A DNA stretch of 64,000 nt from NCBI GenBank assembly GCA_016288815.1, contig JAEELF010000056.1, positions 1-64,000 of the forward strand, in the 5' to 3' direction. The notes beneath the pieces were generated by a model. It made no database searches and had not been told where the DNA came from. It worked only from the letters and a program-made list of their open reading frames with translations. Position 1 is the first letter of the stretch; the number at the start of each line of letters is the position of its first letter. Positions 50,357-58,953 of the stretch are shown piece by piece. The position numbers and the translations under genes are program-made. This DNA is from Ruminococcus sp. (lineage in GTDB: Bacteria; Bacillota; Clostridia; Oscillospirales; Ruminococcaceae).

Positions 50357-52597
50357 ATGAAAAACTACGAAGACAGGCTCAGGGAAGAGTTCTCGCAGGC
50401 TGAGGTGCCCAGCGAGCTCGAGCCCGAGAACATAAAGATCATGCTCGAGGAGAAGGCTCCCAGGAAAAAGCGCAGCGGCATCAAGGTCGCGGGACGTATC
50501 GCGGCGGGCGCGGCTGCCTGCGCGGTCATCGGCGGCAGCGCTATTTACTATGCAGGACGTGCGGGCGAGCTCTCACGGGAGAACGGCTCCTCCGATACTC
50601 TCGATATCGCGGCGGAGGAGTCCTCCAATGCTATCGCTGAGGTCCCCGGCACCGCCGAGGACAGCGAGACACCTACATTCAGCGCTCCATACATGAACGG
50701 TGCGGGCAGCTACCACACCGTCTACAAGATGTTCAGCAGGGCTGCCAGAAACTACAAGGATTCCGGGATCAACTCATATAACGGTATGTACTTCACTGAC
50801 GAAGTCATTGCAGAGGAGGCAGACGGCGAGGCAGAGCTTTCACCCTCGGCAAAATCCGAAGAAGCACGCACCGGCGGCAGCGAGAGCAATGAGCACTCCG
50901 ATACCTTCAATCAGGAGGATGGCGTCCTCGAGGCTGACAAGTTCAAGACCGACGGCAGATACATCTACTACCTCCCCGCTTCATACGGCTCAGACGTAGT
51001 CAATATCGCTGAGGCTGAGGACGGGAAGTTCGTGTCCTCTGCTTCGCTCGATGTGTCTGATATGGTATTCTCCGAGGAGAACAGCACGAGCTCATACTGC
51101 TCGGTCACGGAGATGTACCTCTACAACGATATGCTCATGCTCATCGGCTCGCATACGGTTTACGAGGATACCGATGACGATGTCTACTACTGGGGCTGCA
51201 ACAGCAAGCAGCAGACCTTCGTCGCTTTCTTCACGACTGGTACTGACCCACAGCTCATAAATGTATACTATCAGGAGGGCTGGTACAACGATGCGCGTAT
51301 CTCCCCCGACGGCTACCTCTACCTCATAACCAACTACAACTCGTGCTCGTTCAGCACTATCAAGAACGGCAGCGAGATCGAGAAGTTCATTCCTGCCGCA
51401 GGTATGCAGGAGAACGTTGAGTGCATACCCGCCGACGATATCCTCCTCCCGAAGGACGGCTTCGAGGACGGCGGCTCGCTCTCCTACACTGTTATCGGCA
51501 GCATAGACCTCAATGAGTCGGGTACACCCAAGAGTGCCGATACCAAGGCTCTCGCGGGCTACAGCGGCACGCTCTACTGCTCCGCGGAGAACCTCTACGT
51601 CACTGTCGGCTGGGAAGATACCGACATCACACGTCTGTCTATCTCCGGCGGAAATATCACTCCCGCTGCCTCCGGCACCGTTGAGGGCTACGTCAACGAT
51701 CAGTTCTCAATGAGCGAGTACAACGGGTACTTCCGCATCGCAACTACTGCAAGAGAGTACGAGGAGGTATTCCACAAGTACCGCGATCTGGAGTGGTTCG
51801 ACGCCGATTACTACGATGACCTCGACCCCGATGACGGCTACTACAGCTATGAGCTCATCAAGCAGGACAACCGCGTTTACGTTCTCGACATGGAACTCAA
51901 TGAGGTCGGTATGATAGGCGACTTCGGTGAGGGCGAGAGCGTCAAGTCCGTCAACTTCAGCGGCGACCTCGCGTATGTGGTCACCTTCCGTCAGACTGAC
52001 CCGCTGTTCGCTATAGACCTCAGCGACCCCACTTCGCCCGCTATCCTCAGCGAGCTCCACATGAACGGCTACAGCTCCTATATGCAGAAGTGGAGCGACG
52101 GCCTGCTCTTCGGATTCGGCGCTGACGCTGACGATAATGGCAGACAGACCGGCATAAAGCTCGCGATGTATGATAACTCCGACCCGAACGACCTCAGGGA
52201 GTCCGGTGTCTACACCATGAACTACACAGACGGCAGCTGGACCTACTCCCCTGCCATCTGGGACAGAAAGGCTCTGCTCGTCGCTCCCGAGAAAAACCTC
52301 ATCGGCGTACCGGTGTACGGCGAGGAGTGGGACGATGATTCCTATAAGTTCACTAGCTCCGTGAAGTTCTTCTCCTACGAGGACGGAGATTTCAGGCTCG
52401 TCGGCGAGATAGCCGCGACAGGAAGTGAAGACTACTACTGGAGCGGAGAGTTCGACAGAGCACTCTATATCGGGAACTATGTCTACGCCCTCAGCGAGCG
52501 GGAGTTCATTTCGGCTGACATGGAGAGCTTTGAGACCTCGGACAGGATAGAATTTGAGTACAGCACAAATTACGGCGACTGGATGTATGCGGAATAA
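50357..52597 (+). CDS. Membrane beta-propeller protein, probable anti-sigma partner
   Basis: A 746-residue protein. A short acidic cytoplasmic N terminus (NYEDRLREEFSQAEVPSELE, ~1-37) and one membrane helix (~41-66) precede a ~150-residue flexible region and a large extracytoplasmic C-terminal beta-propeller domain of the PF09826/COG4880 type, shown by the hallmark FNQEDGVLEADKFKTDGRYI. Being directly downstream of an ECF sigma gene, the cytoplasmic part probably holds the sigma factor and the propeller senses an external signal; this is inference. The ATG at 50357 is 7 bp after AAAGGAG; the ATG at 50351 is too close. Confidence 0.82.
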   Translation: MKNYEDRLREEFSQAEVPSELEPENIKIMLEEKAPRKKRSGIKVAGRIAAGAAACAVIGGSAIYYAGRAGELSRENGSSDTLDIAAEESSNAIAEVPGTAEDSETPTFSAPYMNGAGSYHTVYKMFSRAARNYKDSGINSYNGMYFTDEVIAEEADGEAELSPSAKSEEARTGGSESNEHSDTFNQEDGVLEADKFKTDGRYIYYLPASYGSDVVNIAEAEDGKFVSSASLDVSDMVFSEENSTSSYCSVTEMYLYNDMLMLIGSHTVYEDTDDDVYYWGCNSKQQTFVAFFTTGTDPQLINVYYQEGWYNDARISPDGYLYLITNYNSCSFSTIKNGSEIEKFIPAAGMQENVECIPADDILLPKDGFEDGGSLSYTVIGSIDLNESGTPKSADTKALAGYSGTLYCSAENLYVTVGWEDTDITRLSISGGNITPAASGTVEGYVNDQFSMSEYNGYFRIATTAREYEEVFHKYRDLEWFDADYYDDLDPDDGYYSYELIKQDNRVYVLDMELNEVGMIGDFGEGESVKSVNFSGDLAYVVTFRQTDPLFAIDLSDPTSPAILSELHMNGYSSYMQKWSDGLLFGFGADADDNGRQTGIKLAMYDNSDPNDLRESGVYTMNYTDGSWTYSPAIWDRKALLVAPEKNLIGVPVYGEEWDDDSYKFTSSVKFFSYEDGDFRLVGEIAATGSEDYYWSGEFDRALYIGNYVYALSEREFISADMESFETSDRIEFEYSTNYGDWMYAE

Positions 52598-52614
52598 AAG
52601 AAAGATGGTATAAA

Positions 52615-52649
52615 AAGAGGACGGCATGGGTGCCGTCCTCTTGCTTTTT
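52615..52649 (+). terminator. Terminator of the sigma/propeller operon
   Basis: AAGAGGACGGCA-tggg-TGCCGTCCTCTT followed by GCTTTTT. Its T tract overlaps the -35 box of the tmk promoter. Confidence 0.88.
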
Positions 52650-52669
52650 GCCGGAGTGTGTGGTATAAT
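52641..52669 (+). promoter_or_regulatory. Promoter of tmk
   Basis: TTGCTT (52641-52646), 17 bp, TATAAT (52664-52669). Confidence 0.7.
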
Positions 52670-52700
52670 TATAGGCAAATGATCTGTTGGGAGGATAAGT

Positions 52701-53360
52701 ATGAACGGAAAGCTCATCGTTGTCGAGGGTCTCGACGGCAGCGGCAAGGCAACTCAGACCAAGCTGCTCTGCGAGGCTATGAAAAAAAACGGAAAGAACG
52801 TCATGGCGGTATCGTTCCCGAACTATGACAGCCCTTCGTCGGCGCTCGTCAAGATGTACCTCGCGGGAGAATTCGGAACGGAGGCTGACTCCGTCAATCC
52901 CTACGCGGCTTCATGCTTCTACGCTGTTGACCGCTTCGCCAGCTTCAAGACTATCTGGCAGTCCCACCTCGAGGGCGGCGGGATAGTTATTGCCGACCGC
53001 TACACGACGTCCAATGCCATACACCAGTGCGCAAAGCTCCCGCCGGAGCAGTGGGACGATTTCCTGAAGTGGCTGTTCGACCTCGAATACGGTCACATCG
53101 GCATTCCCGCGCCCGATACCGTCATCTACCTGCGCGTGGACCCAGATGTCAGTCAGGAGCTCATGACCAAGCGCTATCAGGGTCATGAGGAGAAAAAGGA
53201 TATCCACGAGCACGATATGGACTTCCTGCGGCGCTCGCGGCTCGCGGCTGACCACTGCGCTGAAAAGCTCGGCTGGAGAGTCGTGGAATGCGTCAGGGAC
53301 GGCGAGATGAGGTCTATCATGGACATAGCTGCGGAGATAGGCAGTATTGTCGCGGAATAA
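52701..53360 (+). CDS. tmk: Thymidylate kinase
   Basis: A 219-residue dTMP kinase. The P-loop is EGLDGSGKATQTKLL, with Ala where most have Thr. The DR[YFH] motif is IADRYTTSNAIHQ, and the LID-like region is RYQGHEEKKDIHEHD. It phosphorylates dTMP to dTDP for DNA synthesis. It starts behind TTGGGAGGA. A single gene with its own promoter and terminator. Confidence 0.92.
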   Translation: MNGKLIVVEGLDGSGKATQTKLLCEAMKKNGKNVMAVSFPNYDSPSSALVKMYLAGEFGTEADSVNPYAASCFYAVDRFASFKTIWQSHLEGGGIVIADRYTTSNAIHQCAKLPPEQWDDFLKWLFDLEYGHIGIPAPDTVIYLRVDPDVSQELMTKRYQGHEEKKDIHEHDMDFLRRSRLAADHCAEKLGWRVVECVRDGEMRSIMDIAAEIGSIVAE

Positions 53361-53367
53361 CAATTGG

Positions 53368-53407
53368 AAAAGGCTCCCGGAAATTTAACTCTCCGGGAGC
53401 CTTTTAT
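53368..53407. terminator. Bidirectional terminator between tmk and the histidine kinase
   Basis: AAGGCTCCCGGA...TCCGGGAGCCTT with A/T-rich flanks, between convergent genes. Confidence 0.85.
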
Positions 53408-53413
53408 TGTCTG

Positions 53414-54631
53414 TCAAGCGAGACGCACGACCAGCGTTGCACTGAAGCAGCCGTCACGGACGTCTGCGTAGACCTCGCCGTTCATGAGGTTCATCAGCCT
53501 GCGGCAGATGAACAGTCCCAGGCCGTTGCCGGGGACTCCGTCGGCGTTCTTTCCGCGCTGGAAGCTGCTGAATATCTGCGGTAGCTCCTTGGCTTCGAGC
53601 GTGCAGCCGGTGTTCGTGACGGTGATGAGCTGGCAGCCGTCCATGCGGTCAAAGCTCAGCCTGATACGGACTCCGTCACCGTACTTCATCGCGTTCTCGA
53701 TGAGGTTTTGCAGGCACTCCGCGAGACGGTCGGGGTCGCACGCGAGCAGACAGTCGCTGTAGGTGTCCACTGCGAAGTCAGTTCCTGACATAGCGAGCTG
53801 GGCTGCGTAACGCTCGGTAATGCGGGTGATGATGCGGCTCAGGAACTCCTCGCCCTCGGTGACATCGAAGTTCATGAAGTCCTCGCTCGCTGCCTGTGTT
53901 ATCTGCGTGATGAAATGCTCTATCTCGTCCGCGCGTGCGCTTATGCTGTCGGCGACCTCGCGGCGCTTATCTGGATCGGTGTAGAGCCCCTTGGAGAGCG
54001 CCTTCGCATTCAGTTTTATCGCGGAGAGCGGGGTCTTGACGTCGTGGGAGAGCGAGAGCAGCAGCAGCTTCTTGTCGCGCTGCATGGAGACCTCCTTTTT
54101 GCGGCTGTCCTCTATGCTCTCGCGCAGGAGGTTGACTCCCCATGTGAATCTCCCGAAAAACCGGCTTTTCTCCTCCGGTATCGGGACTGCGAGGTTGCCC
54201 TTTGCGAGCTCCTGCGGGACCTTGTTGATACGTCCGAACGGTCTGATGATGTGCCGCCAGAAGTACCAGAGCAGCCATGCGGTCAGCAGGAACAGCACTG
54301 CGAGGGCGATGTTCACGGGGAGCGCGTACCAGTTGTCGGTGTCGGCGGAGTACTCCACGCGGTAGAGCTGCCCGCCGGCTTCAATGATGACGTAGGGCTC
54401 CTCGGACTTGTAGAGGTCGCTGCCGTCCGCGCTGAACACGCCCGTGAGCTGCGGGTAGTCCGCGAGGTCGTAGGTGCCGGTCTCGTTTATCGAGTCAGCG
54501 AGGCGCTTCGCCTCCACGCGGTACTGTCCAGCCGCGCTTTTCGCGTGCATGGCAAGACTGATGTTAAGGCCTGCGGCGAGTGCTGCAAAAACGAGCACGA
54601 CCGCTATGCATATCCTCCTGAAAGCCTTCAT
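53414..54631 (-). CDS. Sensor histidine kinase
   Basis: A 405-residue membrane kinase. Membrane helices lie at ~6-28 and ~104-125 with a ~75-residue extracytoplasmic sensor between. HAMP-like and HisKA regions follow with the phospho-His in LLSLSHDVKTPLSAI (~198), then HATPase with N-box ECLQNLIENAMKYG and G-box GVPGNGLGLFICRRL. Its ATG overlaps the regulator stop (ATGA). It forms a two-component system with the upstream regulator gene, next to an FtsX-type ABC transporter. Confidence 0.92.
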   Translation of the reverse strand: MKAFRRICIAVVLVFAALAAGLNISLAMHAKSAAGQYRVEAKRLADSINETGTYDLADYPQLTGVFSADGSDLYKSEEPYVIIEAGGQLYRVEYSADTDNWYALPVNIALAVLFLLTAWLLWYFWRHIIRPFGRINKVPQELAKGNLAVPIPEEKSRFFGRFTWGVNLLRESIEDSRKKEVSMQRDKKLLLLSLSHDVKTPLSAIKLNAKALSKGLYTDPDKRREVADSISARADEIEHFITQITQAASEDFMNFDVTEGEEFLSRIITRITERYAAQLAMSGTDFAVDTYSDCLLACDPDRLAECLQNLIENAMKYGDGVRIRLSFDRMDGCQLITVTNTGCTLEAKELPQIFSSFQRGKNADGVPGNGLGLFICRRLMNLMNGEVYADVRDGCFSATLVVRLA

Positions 54632-55290
54632 ACGAACTTATACCCCACTCCCCAGACGGTCAGCAGGCGCTTGGCGTTCTTGGGGTCGTCGCCGAGCTTC
54701 GCGCGGAGCCGGTTTATATGTACATGGAGCGTTTGCAGCTCGGAGTCGGAGTCGCTGCCCCAGACCGTGCTGAACAGGTACTCCTTCTTCATTGCCTTGC
54801 CGCAGTTCTCGACGAGCAGCACAAGGAGGTCGAATTCCTTTGCGGTAAGCTCGAGCGGGATCCCTTCAAGGTCTGCGGTGCGGTCGGCAAGGTTAAGCGT
54901 CACGCCGTCCGCGGAGATGGTCTCCCGCTGATAGCGGCGCTTGAATATCCCCCTGATCTTGGCGATGAGAAGGTCGATGTCGAAGGGCTTTTCTATGTAG
55001 TCGTCCGCGCCGAGGTCGAAGCCGTTCAGCTTGTCCTCCTTGTCGGTGCGGCAGCTTACGATAAGTATCGGGGTGTCGGTGTCCTCACGGAGCTTCGAGC
55101 AGACCGCAAAGCCGCTCATGTCCGGCAGATTTATATCGAGCACGACGAGCTTCGCGCCGTAGCGCTCATAGAGCTGCACCGCGCGCTCGCCGGTGTCCAC
55201 TGCGGAGACAGTGTAGCCCTCCGCACGCAGGAAGTCGGTCAGCAGTGCCGAGAGCTCGGGATTGTCTTCAACTATCAGTATGTCTGTCAT
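54628..55290 (-). CDS. OmpR-family response regulator
   Basis: A 220-residue regulator. The receiver domain has DILIVEDNPELSALL, phospho-acceptor Asp in KLVVLDINLPDMSG (~51) and the Lys in YIEKPFD. The winged helix-turn-helix DNA-binding domain ends the protein (LTAKEFDLLVLLVEN, LQTLHVHINRLRAKLG, VGYKFV). The ATG at 55290 follows AGGAGGCGAGACC. The long upstream in-frame extension translates intergenic repeats and is rejected. It is a candidate for binding the NTTAAG direct repeats at three promoters in this window. Confidence 0.92.
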   Translation of the reverse strand: MTDILIVEDNPELSALLTDFLRAEGYTVSAVDTGERAVQLYERYGAKLVVLDINLPDMSGFAVCSKLREDTDTPILIVSCRTDKEDKLNGFDLGADDYIEKPFDIDLLIAKIRGIFKRRYQRETISADGVTLNLADRTADLEGIPLELTAKEFDLLVLLVENCGKAMKKEYLFSTVWGSDSDSELQTLHVHINRLRAKLGDDPKNAKRLLTVWGVGYKFV

Positions 55291-55309
55291 GGTCTCGCCT
55301 CCTGTTGTT

Positions 55310-55338
55310 ATTCTAACATAAAGCCGGGGGTTTTGCAA
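55310..55338 (-). promoter_or_regulatory. Promoter of the two-component operon
   Basis: Minus strand TTGCAA (55333-55338), 17 bp, TAGAAT (55310-55315). Confidence 0.6.
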
Positions 55339-55352
55339 GGGGAAAACGAAAA

Positions 55353-55380
55353 GCGGGACGCCGAGGTCGGCGTCCCCTAC
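55353..55380. repeat. REP-like palindrome, copy B
   Basis: GCGGGACGCCGAGGTCGGCG-TCCCCTAC: GGACGCC and GGCGTCC form the stem. 25 of 28 bases match the copy at 40434-40461. Confidence 0.7.
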
Positions 55381-55437
55381 GGTGAGGTGCAGGAAGATCT
55401 GTGTAGAGGCGTGTAAGTATTGCGTGAATCGTTGGAC

Positions 55438-55519
55438 GTCGAGGGCGACGTCCCCTGAAACCTGACACCTGTTCCGTATGCGATGTACGGGTATGGGTGT
55501 TGTTGAGAGTGAGCGCGCG
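55438..55519 (+). repeat. Tandem intergenic repeat, unit 1
   Basis: Begins GTCGAGGGCGACGTCCC, continues through GAAACCTGACACCTGTTCCG and TATGCGATGTACGGGTATGG, and ends GAGAGTGAGCGCGCG. It is repeated directly downstream. Confidence 0.8.
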
Positions 55520-55521
55520 AA

Positions 55522-55623
55522 GTCGAGGGCGACGTCCCATAAACCTGATACCTGAAGCCTGAAACCTGACACCTGTTCCGTATGCGATGTACGGGTATGG
55601 GCGTTGTTAAGAGTGAGCGCGCG
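55522..55623 (+). repeat. Tandem intergenic repeat, unit 2
   Basis: Same order of segments as unit 1 with about 20 extra bases (an ACCTGATACCTGAAGCCTGA expansion) near its start. With unit 1 and the REP-like palindrome it fills most of the 373-bp gap between the response regulator and the ABC transporter; no gene is seen there. Confidence 0.8.
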
Positions 55624-55663
55624 GAGCAAGCGGGAACGTGTCTGGGTGCAGCGTCACGCTGCC

Positions 55664-56434
55664 TTACCAGCCTTGCTCCATGAGCCAGTTGTTGAGGGCG
55701 CGCTCACGGTCACGGAGCTCGTTCTCAGCACCGCTAAAATGTCCCAGTTCCTTCTCGCCCACTACGCCGCCGTCAACAAGATACAGCACCCGGCTGCACT
55801 TCGCCGCTACCTTGGGGTCGTGCGTTACGCACATCACTGTCGTGCCGTCTGCGTTGAGCTTCAGCAGCTCGCTGAGCACCTCGTCAGAGCTCGAGCGGTT
55901 GAGGGAGCCGGTCGGCTCGTCTGCGAAAAGTATCTTCGGGGAGTTTATCATGCTGCGGCAGATCGCCGCTCTCTGGAGCTGTCCGCCGGAGACCTCGTTG
56001 ATGTCGTTGCCGCCGACTTCTCCGATGCCAAGTCTGTGCATGAGCGCACGTCCGCGCTCCTCGGTCTTTTTGCGGCTCTCGCTGGTCTTCTTCGAGCGTA
56101 CTGCTGGGAGGATTATGTTGTCCAGCACCGTGAGGTTCTTCATCATGTACATCTGCTGGAATATGAAGCCCATTTCGTCCAGACGGAGCCTCGAGAGCTC
56201 CTTGTCGCGGAGCTTCGAGATGTCCTTGCCGCCGAAGAGCACCTCTCCGGCTGTTGCCCTGTCCATTCCCGATACGCAGTACAGGAGCGTGCTCTTGCCC
56301 GAGCCCGACGGTCCCATTACTGCTACCATTTCACCCTCGTTGATAGTGAGGTCGATGTTCTTCAGAACGTTGTTCTGTCTCTTGTTTATGATGTAAGTCT
56401 TGCAAAGGCCCTTTGCCTGTAATACTGCTGCCAT
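55664..56434 (-). CDS. ABC transporter ATP-binding protein (MacB/LolD-type)
   Basis: A 256-residue ATPase. Walker A is MGPSGSGKSTLLYCVSG, the Q-loop is GFIFQQMYMMKNLT, the signature is VSGGQLQRAA, Walker B is ILFADEPTGSLN, and the H-loop His is in VMCVTHDPKVAAKCS. It pairs with the FtsX-type permease 13 bp upstream. Such pairs export or detoxify peptides such as antimicrobials and lantibiotics, or sense cell-envelope stress. Confidence 0.92.
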   Translation of the reverse strand: MAAVLQAKGLCKTYIINKRQNNVLKNIDLTINEGEMVAVMGPSGSGKSTLLYCVSGMDRATAGEVLFGGKDISKLRDKELSRLRLDEMGFIFQQMYMMKNLTVLDNIILPAVRSKKTSESRKKTEERGRALMHRLGIGEVGGNDINEVSGGQLQRAAICRSMINSPKILFADEPTGSLNRSSSDEVLSELLKLNADGTTVMCVTHDPKVAAKCSRVLYLVDGGVVGEKELGHFSGAENELRDRERALNNWLMEQGW

Positions 56435-56447
56435 ATATTTATCCTCC

Positions 56448-58805
56448 TTATTCTATGCTTGCCGCGTCGGAAGCCTTTATCGTCTTTGTGTAGAGCGCTG
56501 TAAGGAACGCTCCGATGACTGCCGCACCGATAACTGCTATCGGGCATACTGCGAATATGTCTATGGGGGCGATCGAACACTTGACGCCCTGCACGTCGCC
56601 TATAATGCGGCATATCCAGTTCATCATCGCGTTGCCGACCGGCATCAGGAACGCCAGCGAGAGCAAGTACGCTATGAATGCTACGATCGCGAATCTCAGC
56701 GTGTGCTGACCGATTATGCTCTTATTGGATATGCCTATCGCCTTCATCAGCGCTATCTCGCCCTTTTCCTTTGAGATGAACGAGCGCTCCATGAGTATCA
56801 CTATCATAAGCGTTACGATGACCGTGAGCACTATTATCAGCAGCTTGATCGCTGTGAGCGTATCGGTCATGCCGGTCGCCCAGCCTATCAGTTCTTCGGT
56901 TCCGAATACCTTGTCGGTCTCGAGTATCGTTTTCAGCTCTTCGTTGTTCTTTTCGATCTCCTTGTCGCTCAGGTCGCCGTCATAGCGTATCTGTATGCCC
57001 ATGCTGCTGTTTGCCTTTTCGCTCCTGGCGTCGAACTCGCGGCTGACCCTTGCTACGTGACCGCCGTTCATGAACGATGAGAACTTGCCGGTGATTATGA
57101 ACTCATATTCCTTATCGTCAACGGTCATTGATACCGTATCGCCTATCTTGGCGTTAAGATCCTGCATTGCGTAGCCTGTGAGCGCTATCTCGTCCGCCTT
57201 TGCGGGGGCAGTGCCCTCATCGTAGCGGGTGGGTGCTTCGAGGCTGCCGTAGCTCGTTTCTATCATGACGGTCGCCTTGCTGGCACCGTGCTGCATATCC
57301 TTCACCATGCCTACCGTTATGCCGCACTTTCCGGGCATACCGTGCTCCGCAAGGGCCTTTTCGATATCATCTATCGTATCCTGCGCTTTGTTCTGATCCA
57401 TCATGAAATCGGCGATATATTCAACATCCAGAACGGTCGCGTCGCAGTCAACGATATCGAACAGCCACATTATATCTCTGCTCTTGAGCGTTACCGCAAA
57501 GGTGGACATAAGCATTATCATCAGCATACCGAGCGCGAGTATCACGGTGATTATGCTGAACTGTCTGGGTGCGCTCACGACGTCGTTCGCCGCCATGAAG
57601 CCCGTTGCCGGGAGCTTGGAGCGTCCGAGGTGCATGAGGCTCTTCTTGCGGAAGCGCTCGCCGGTCTGACCGTTTCTCACTGCGTCTACCGGGGAGAGCT
57701 TGCGTACCTTGCGTGTGCAGAAGTAGCAGAACATCACGATCAGGATAACCACTGCAACAGCACTGAGAAGTCCCATTATCACGCTGTGCTCATTGCCGAG
57801 GACCAGGTTCTCGGAGGCTGTGCGCAGCATCACATTGCTGAGCGGTATCGAGCAAAGGAAGCCTATCGCCGCTCCTACGACCGATATCGCGAAGTACTTC
57901 ACTATGTACAGGCTGCGTATGCTGCTGTTGCGTATGCCGACTGCCTTCATGACGCCGATCTCGCGGAATTCCTCGCTGATAGTGAACATTATCGTGAACC
58001 TGAGCACTACGAATGCCGTCAGCATGAGGACTATGCTCACCACCATCATGATGTAGGCGGTTATCATATCGTAGATGTAGACGGCTCTCATGTCGTCGCG
58101 GGGAGTAACGTCGATATTCGCATTCTCCTTAGCCATATCCTTCAGTGTCTGAAGGTCTGACGTGTTGAGGAAGAGAAGGGTGATCGGGAAGAAATCATTA
58201 TCGCCCGATGCCTTGTCGAGGGTATCGTAGTCCGTGCGGTCTACAAGCAGATGAGGCGAAGCACCGGATTCGGTGGATATTCCCGCCGCCTTGAAGCGTC
58301 CCGCGAACTTCAGTGTCACAACTGTATCATTGACCGTGACCTCGACCTCGTCGCCGTACTTCATATCGTTGTTCTCAAGGAACGGCGCTGTACACCAGAA
58401 CCAGCCGGGCTCAACGTCCTTGATGATGTTGTTGTTCGTGTCGAAGAAGTTGTATGCCATACTGTCGTCAGCCCAGAACAGCGCCGGGTTGATGAAGTTG
58501 TCGAGCTTTTTGCCGCCGACACTGAAGCTCTTCGACTTCGAGACCTCGACGAAATGTACTTCCTTTACGTCGCTGACCGAGGGGAGCGACTTTATCTCCT
58601 CCACTGCCTCGGGGGCGTCCGAGACTGTTATCTGCACGTCCTGTAATTCCGACAGCTCGAAGAAGTGGTCGATACCGCCTGTGACGGCAATGATGTTGTT
58701 GACGCTCGCTGCCGCGAACATCGAACACATTATCACGAACAGCAGTATGATGATGTTCATGGTCTTTTTTCTTTTCAGGTCTTTTTTAAGTATCCTTCGG
58801 AACAT
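56448..58805 (-). CDS. FtsX-type ABC transporter permease
   Basis: A 785-residue permease with an N-terminal membrane helix (NIIILLFVIMCSMFAAASV), a ~200-residue extracytoplasmic domain, a first FtsX block (~250-370), a second extracytoplasmic domain, and a second FtsX block near the C terminus (IKLLIIVLTVIVTLMIVILM at its start). This is the full-length layout of macrolide or peptide exporters. It is the first gene of a two-gene operon whose promoter has NTTAAG-like direct repeats. Confidence 0.9.
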   Translation of the reverse strand: MFRRILKKDLKRKKTMNIIILLFVIMCSMFAAASVNNIIAVTGGIDHFFELSELQDVQITVSDAPEAVEEIKSLPSVSDVKEVHFVEVSKSKSFSVGGKKLDNFINPALFWADDSMAYNFFDTNNNIIKDVEPGWFWCTAPFLENNDMKYGDEVEVTVNDTVVTLKFAGRFKAAGISTESGASPHLLVDRTDYDTLDKASGDNDFFPITLLFLNTSDLQTLKDMAKENANIDVTPRDDMRAVYIYDMITAYIMMVVSIVLMLTAFVVLRFTIMFTISEEFREIGVMKAVGIRNSSIRSLYIVKYFAISVVGAAIGFLCSIPLSNVMLRTASENLVLGNEHSVIMGLLSAVAVVILIVMFCYFCTRKVRKLSPVDAVRNGQTGERFRKKSLMHLGRSKLPATGFMAANDVVSAPRQFSIITVILALGMLMIMLMSTFAVTLKSRDIMWLFDIVDCDATVLDVEYIADFMMDQNKAQDTIDDIEKALAEHGMPGKCGITVGMVKDMQHGASKATVMIETSYGSLEAPTRYDEGTAPAKADEIALTGYAMQDLNAKIGDTVSMTVDDKEYEFIITGKFSSFMNGGHVARVSREFDARSEKANSSMGIQIRYDGDLSDKEIEKNNEELKTILETDKVFGTEELIGWATGMTDTLTAIKLLIIVLTVIVTLMIVILMERSFISKEKGEIALMKAIGISNKSIIGQHTLRFAIVAFIAYLLSLAFLMPVGNAMMNWICRIIGDVQGVKCSIAPIDIFAVCPIAVIGAAVIGAFLTALYTKTIKASDAASIE

Positions 58806-58835
58806 GACTTTTCCTCCTTGTTTCTCTGTGTCTAT

Positions 58836-58869
58836 ATCATAACACGGAAATTCTTAAAAAGTCTTTAAC
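58836..58869 (-). promoter_or_regulatory. Promoter of the ABC transporter with direct-repeat operator
   Basis: Minus strand GTTAAA (58869-58864), 5 bp, TTTAAG (58858-58853), 11 bp, TATGAT (58841-58836). Same spacing pattern as at 15334-15377 and 16408-16440, with one imperfect half-site. Confidence 0.55.
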
Positions 58870-58920
58870 TTTCTGAAAGGAGTTGTTCCGTTCCGATTTT
58901 TCGGGGAAGATCCGGCAAAG

Positions 58921-58949
58921 CAAAAGGCGGACCGCTGTGGTCCGCCCTT
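58921..58949 (-). terminator. Terminator of the recombinase-SpoVT gene
   Basis: Minus strand GGCGGACC-acagc-GGTCCGCC followed by TTTTG, directly after the stop at 58954. It is presumably the original spoVT terminator. Confidence 0.8.
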
Positions 58950-58953
58950 ATTT

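Noticed and set aside
55291-55629. N-terminal extension of the response regulator frame
   Set aside because: It translates tandem intergenic repeats; the receiver domain starts at the ATG at 55290 behind AGGAGG.
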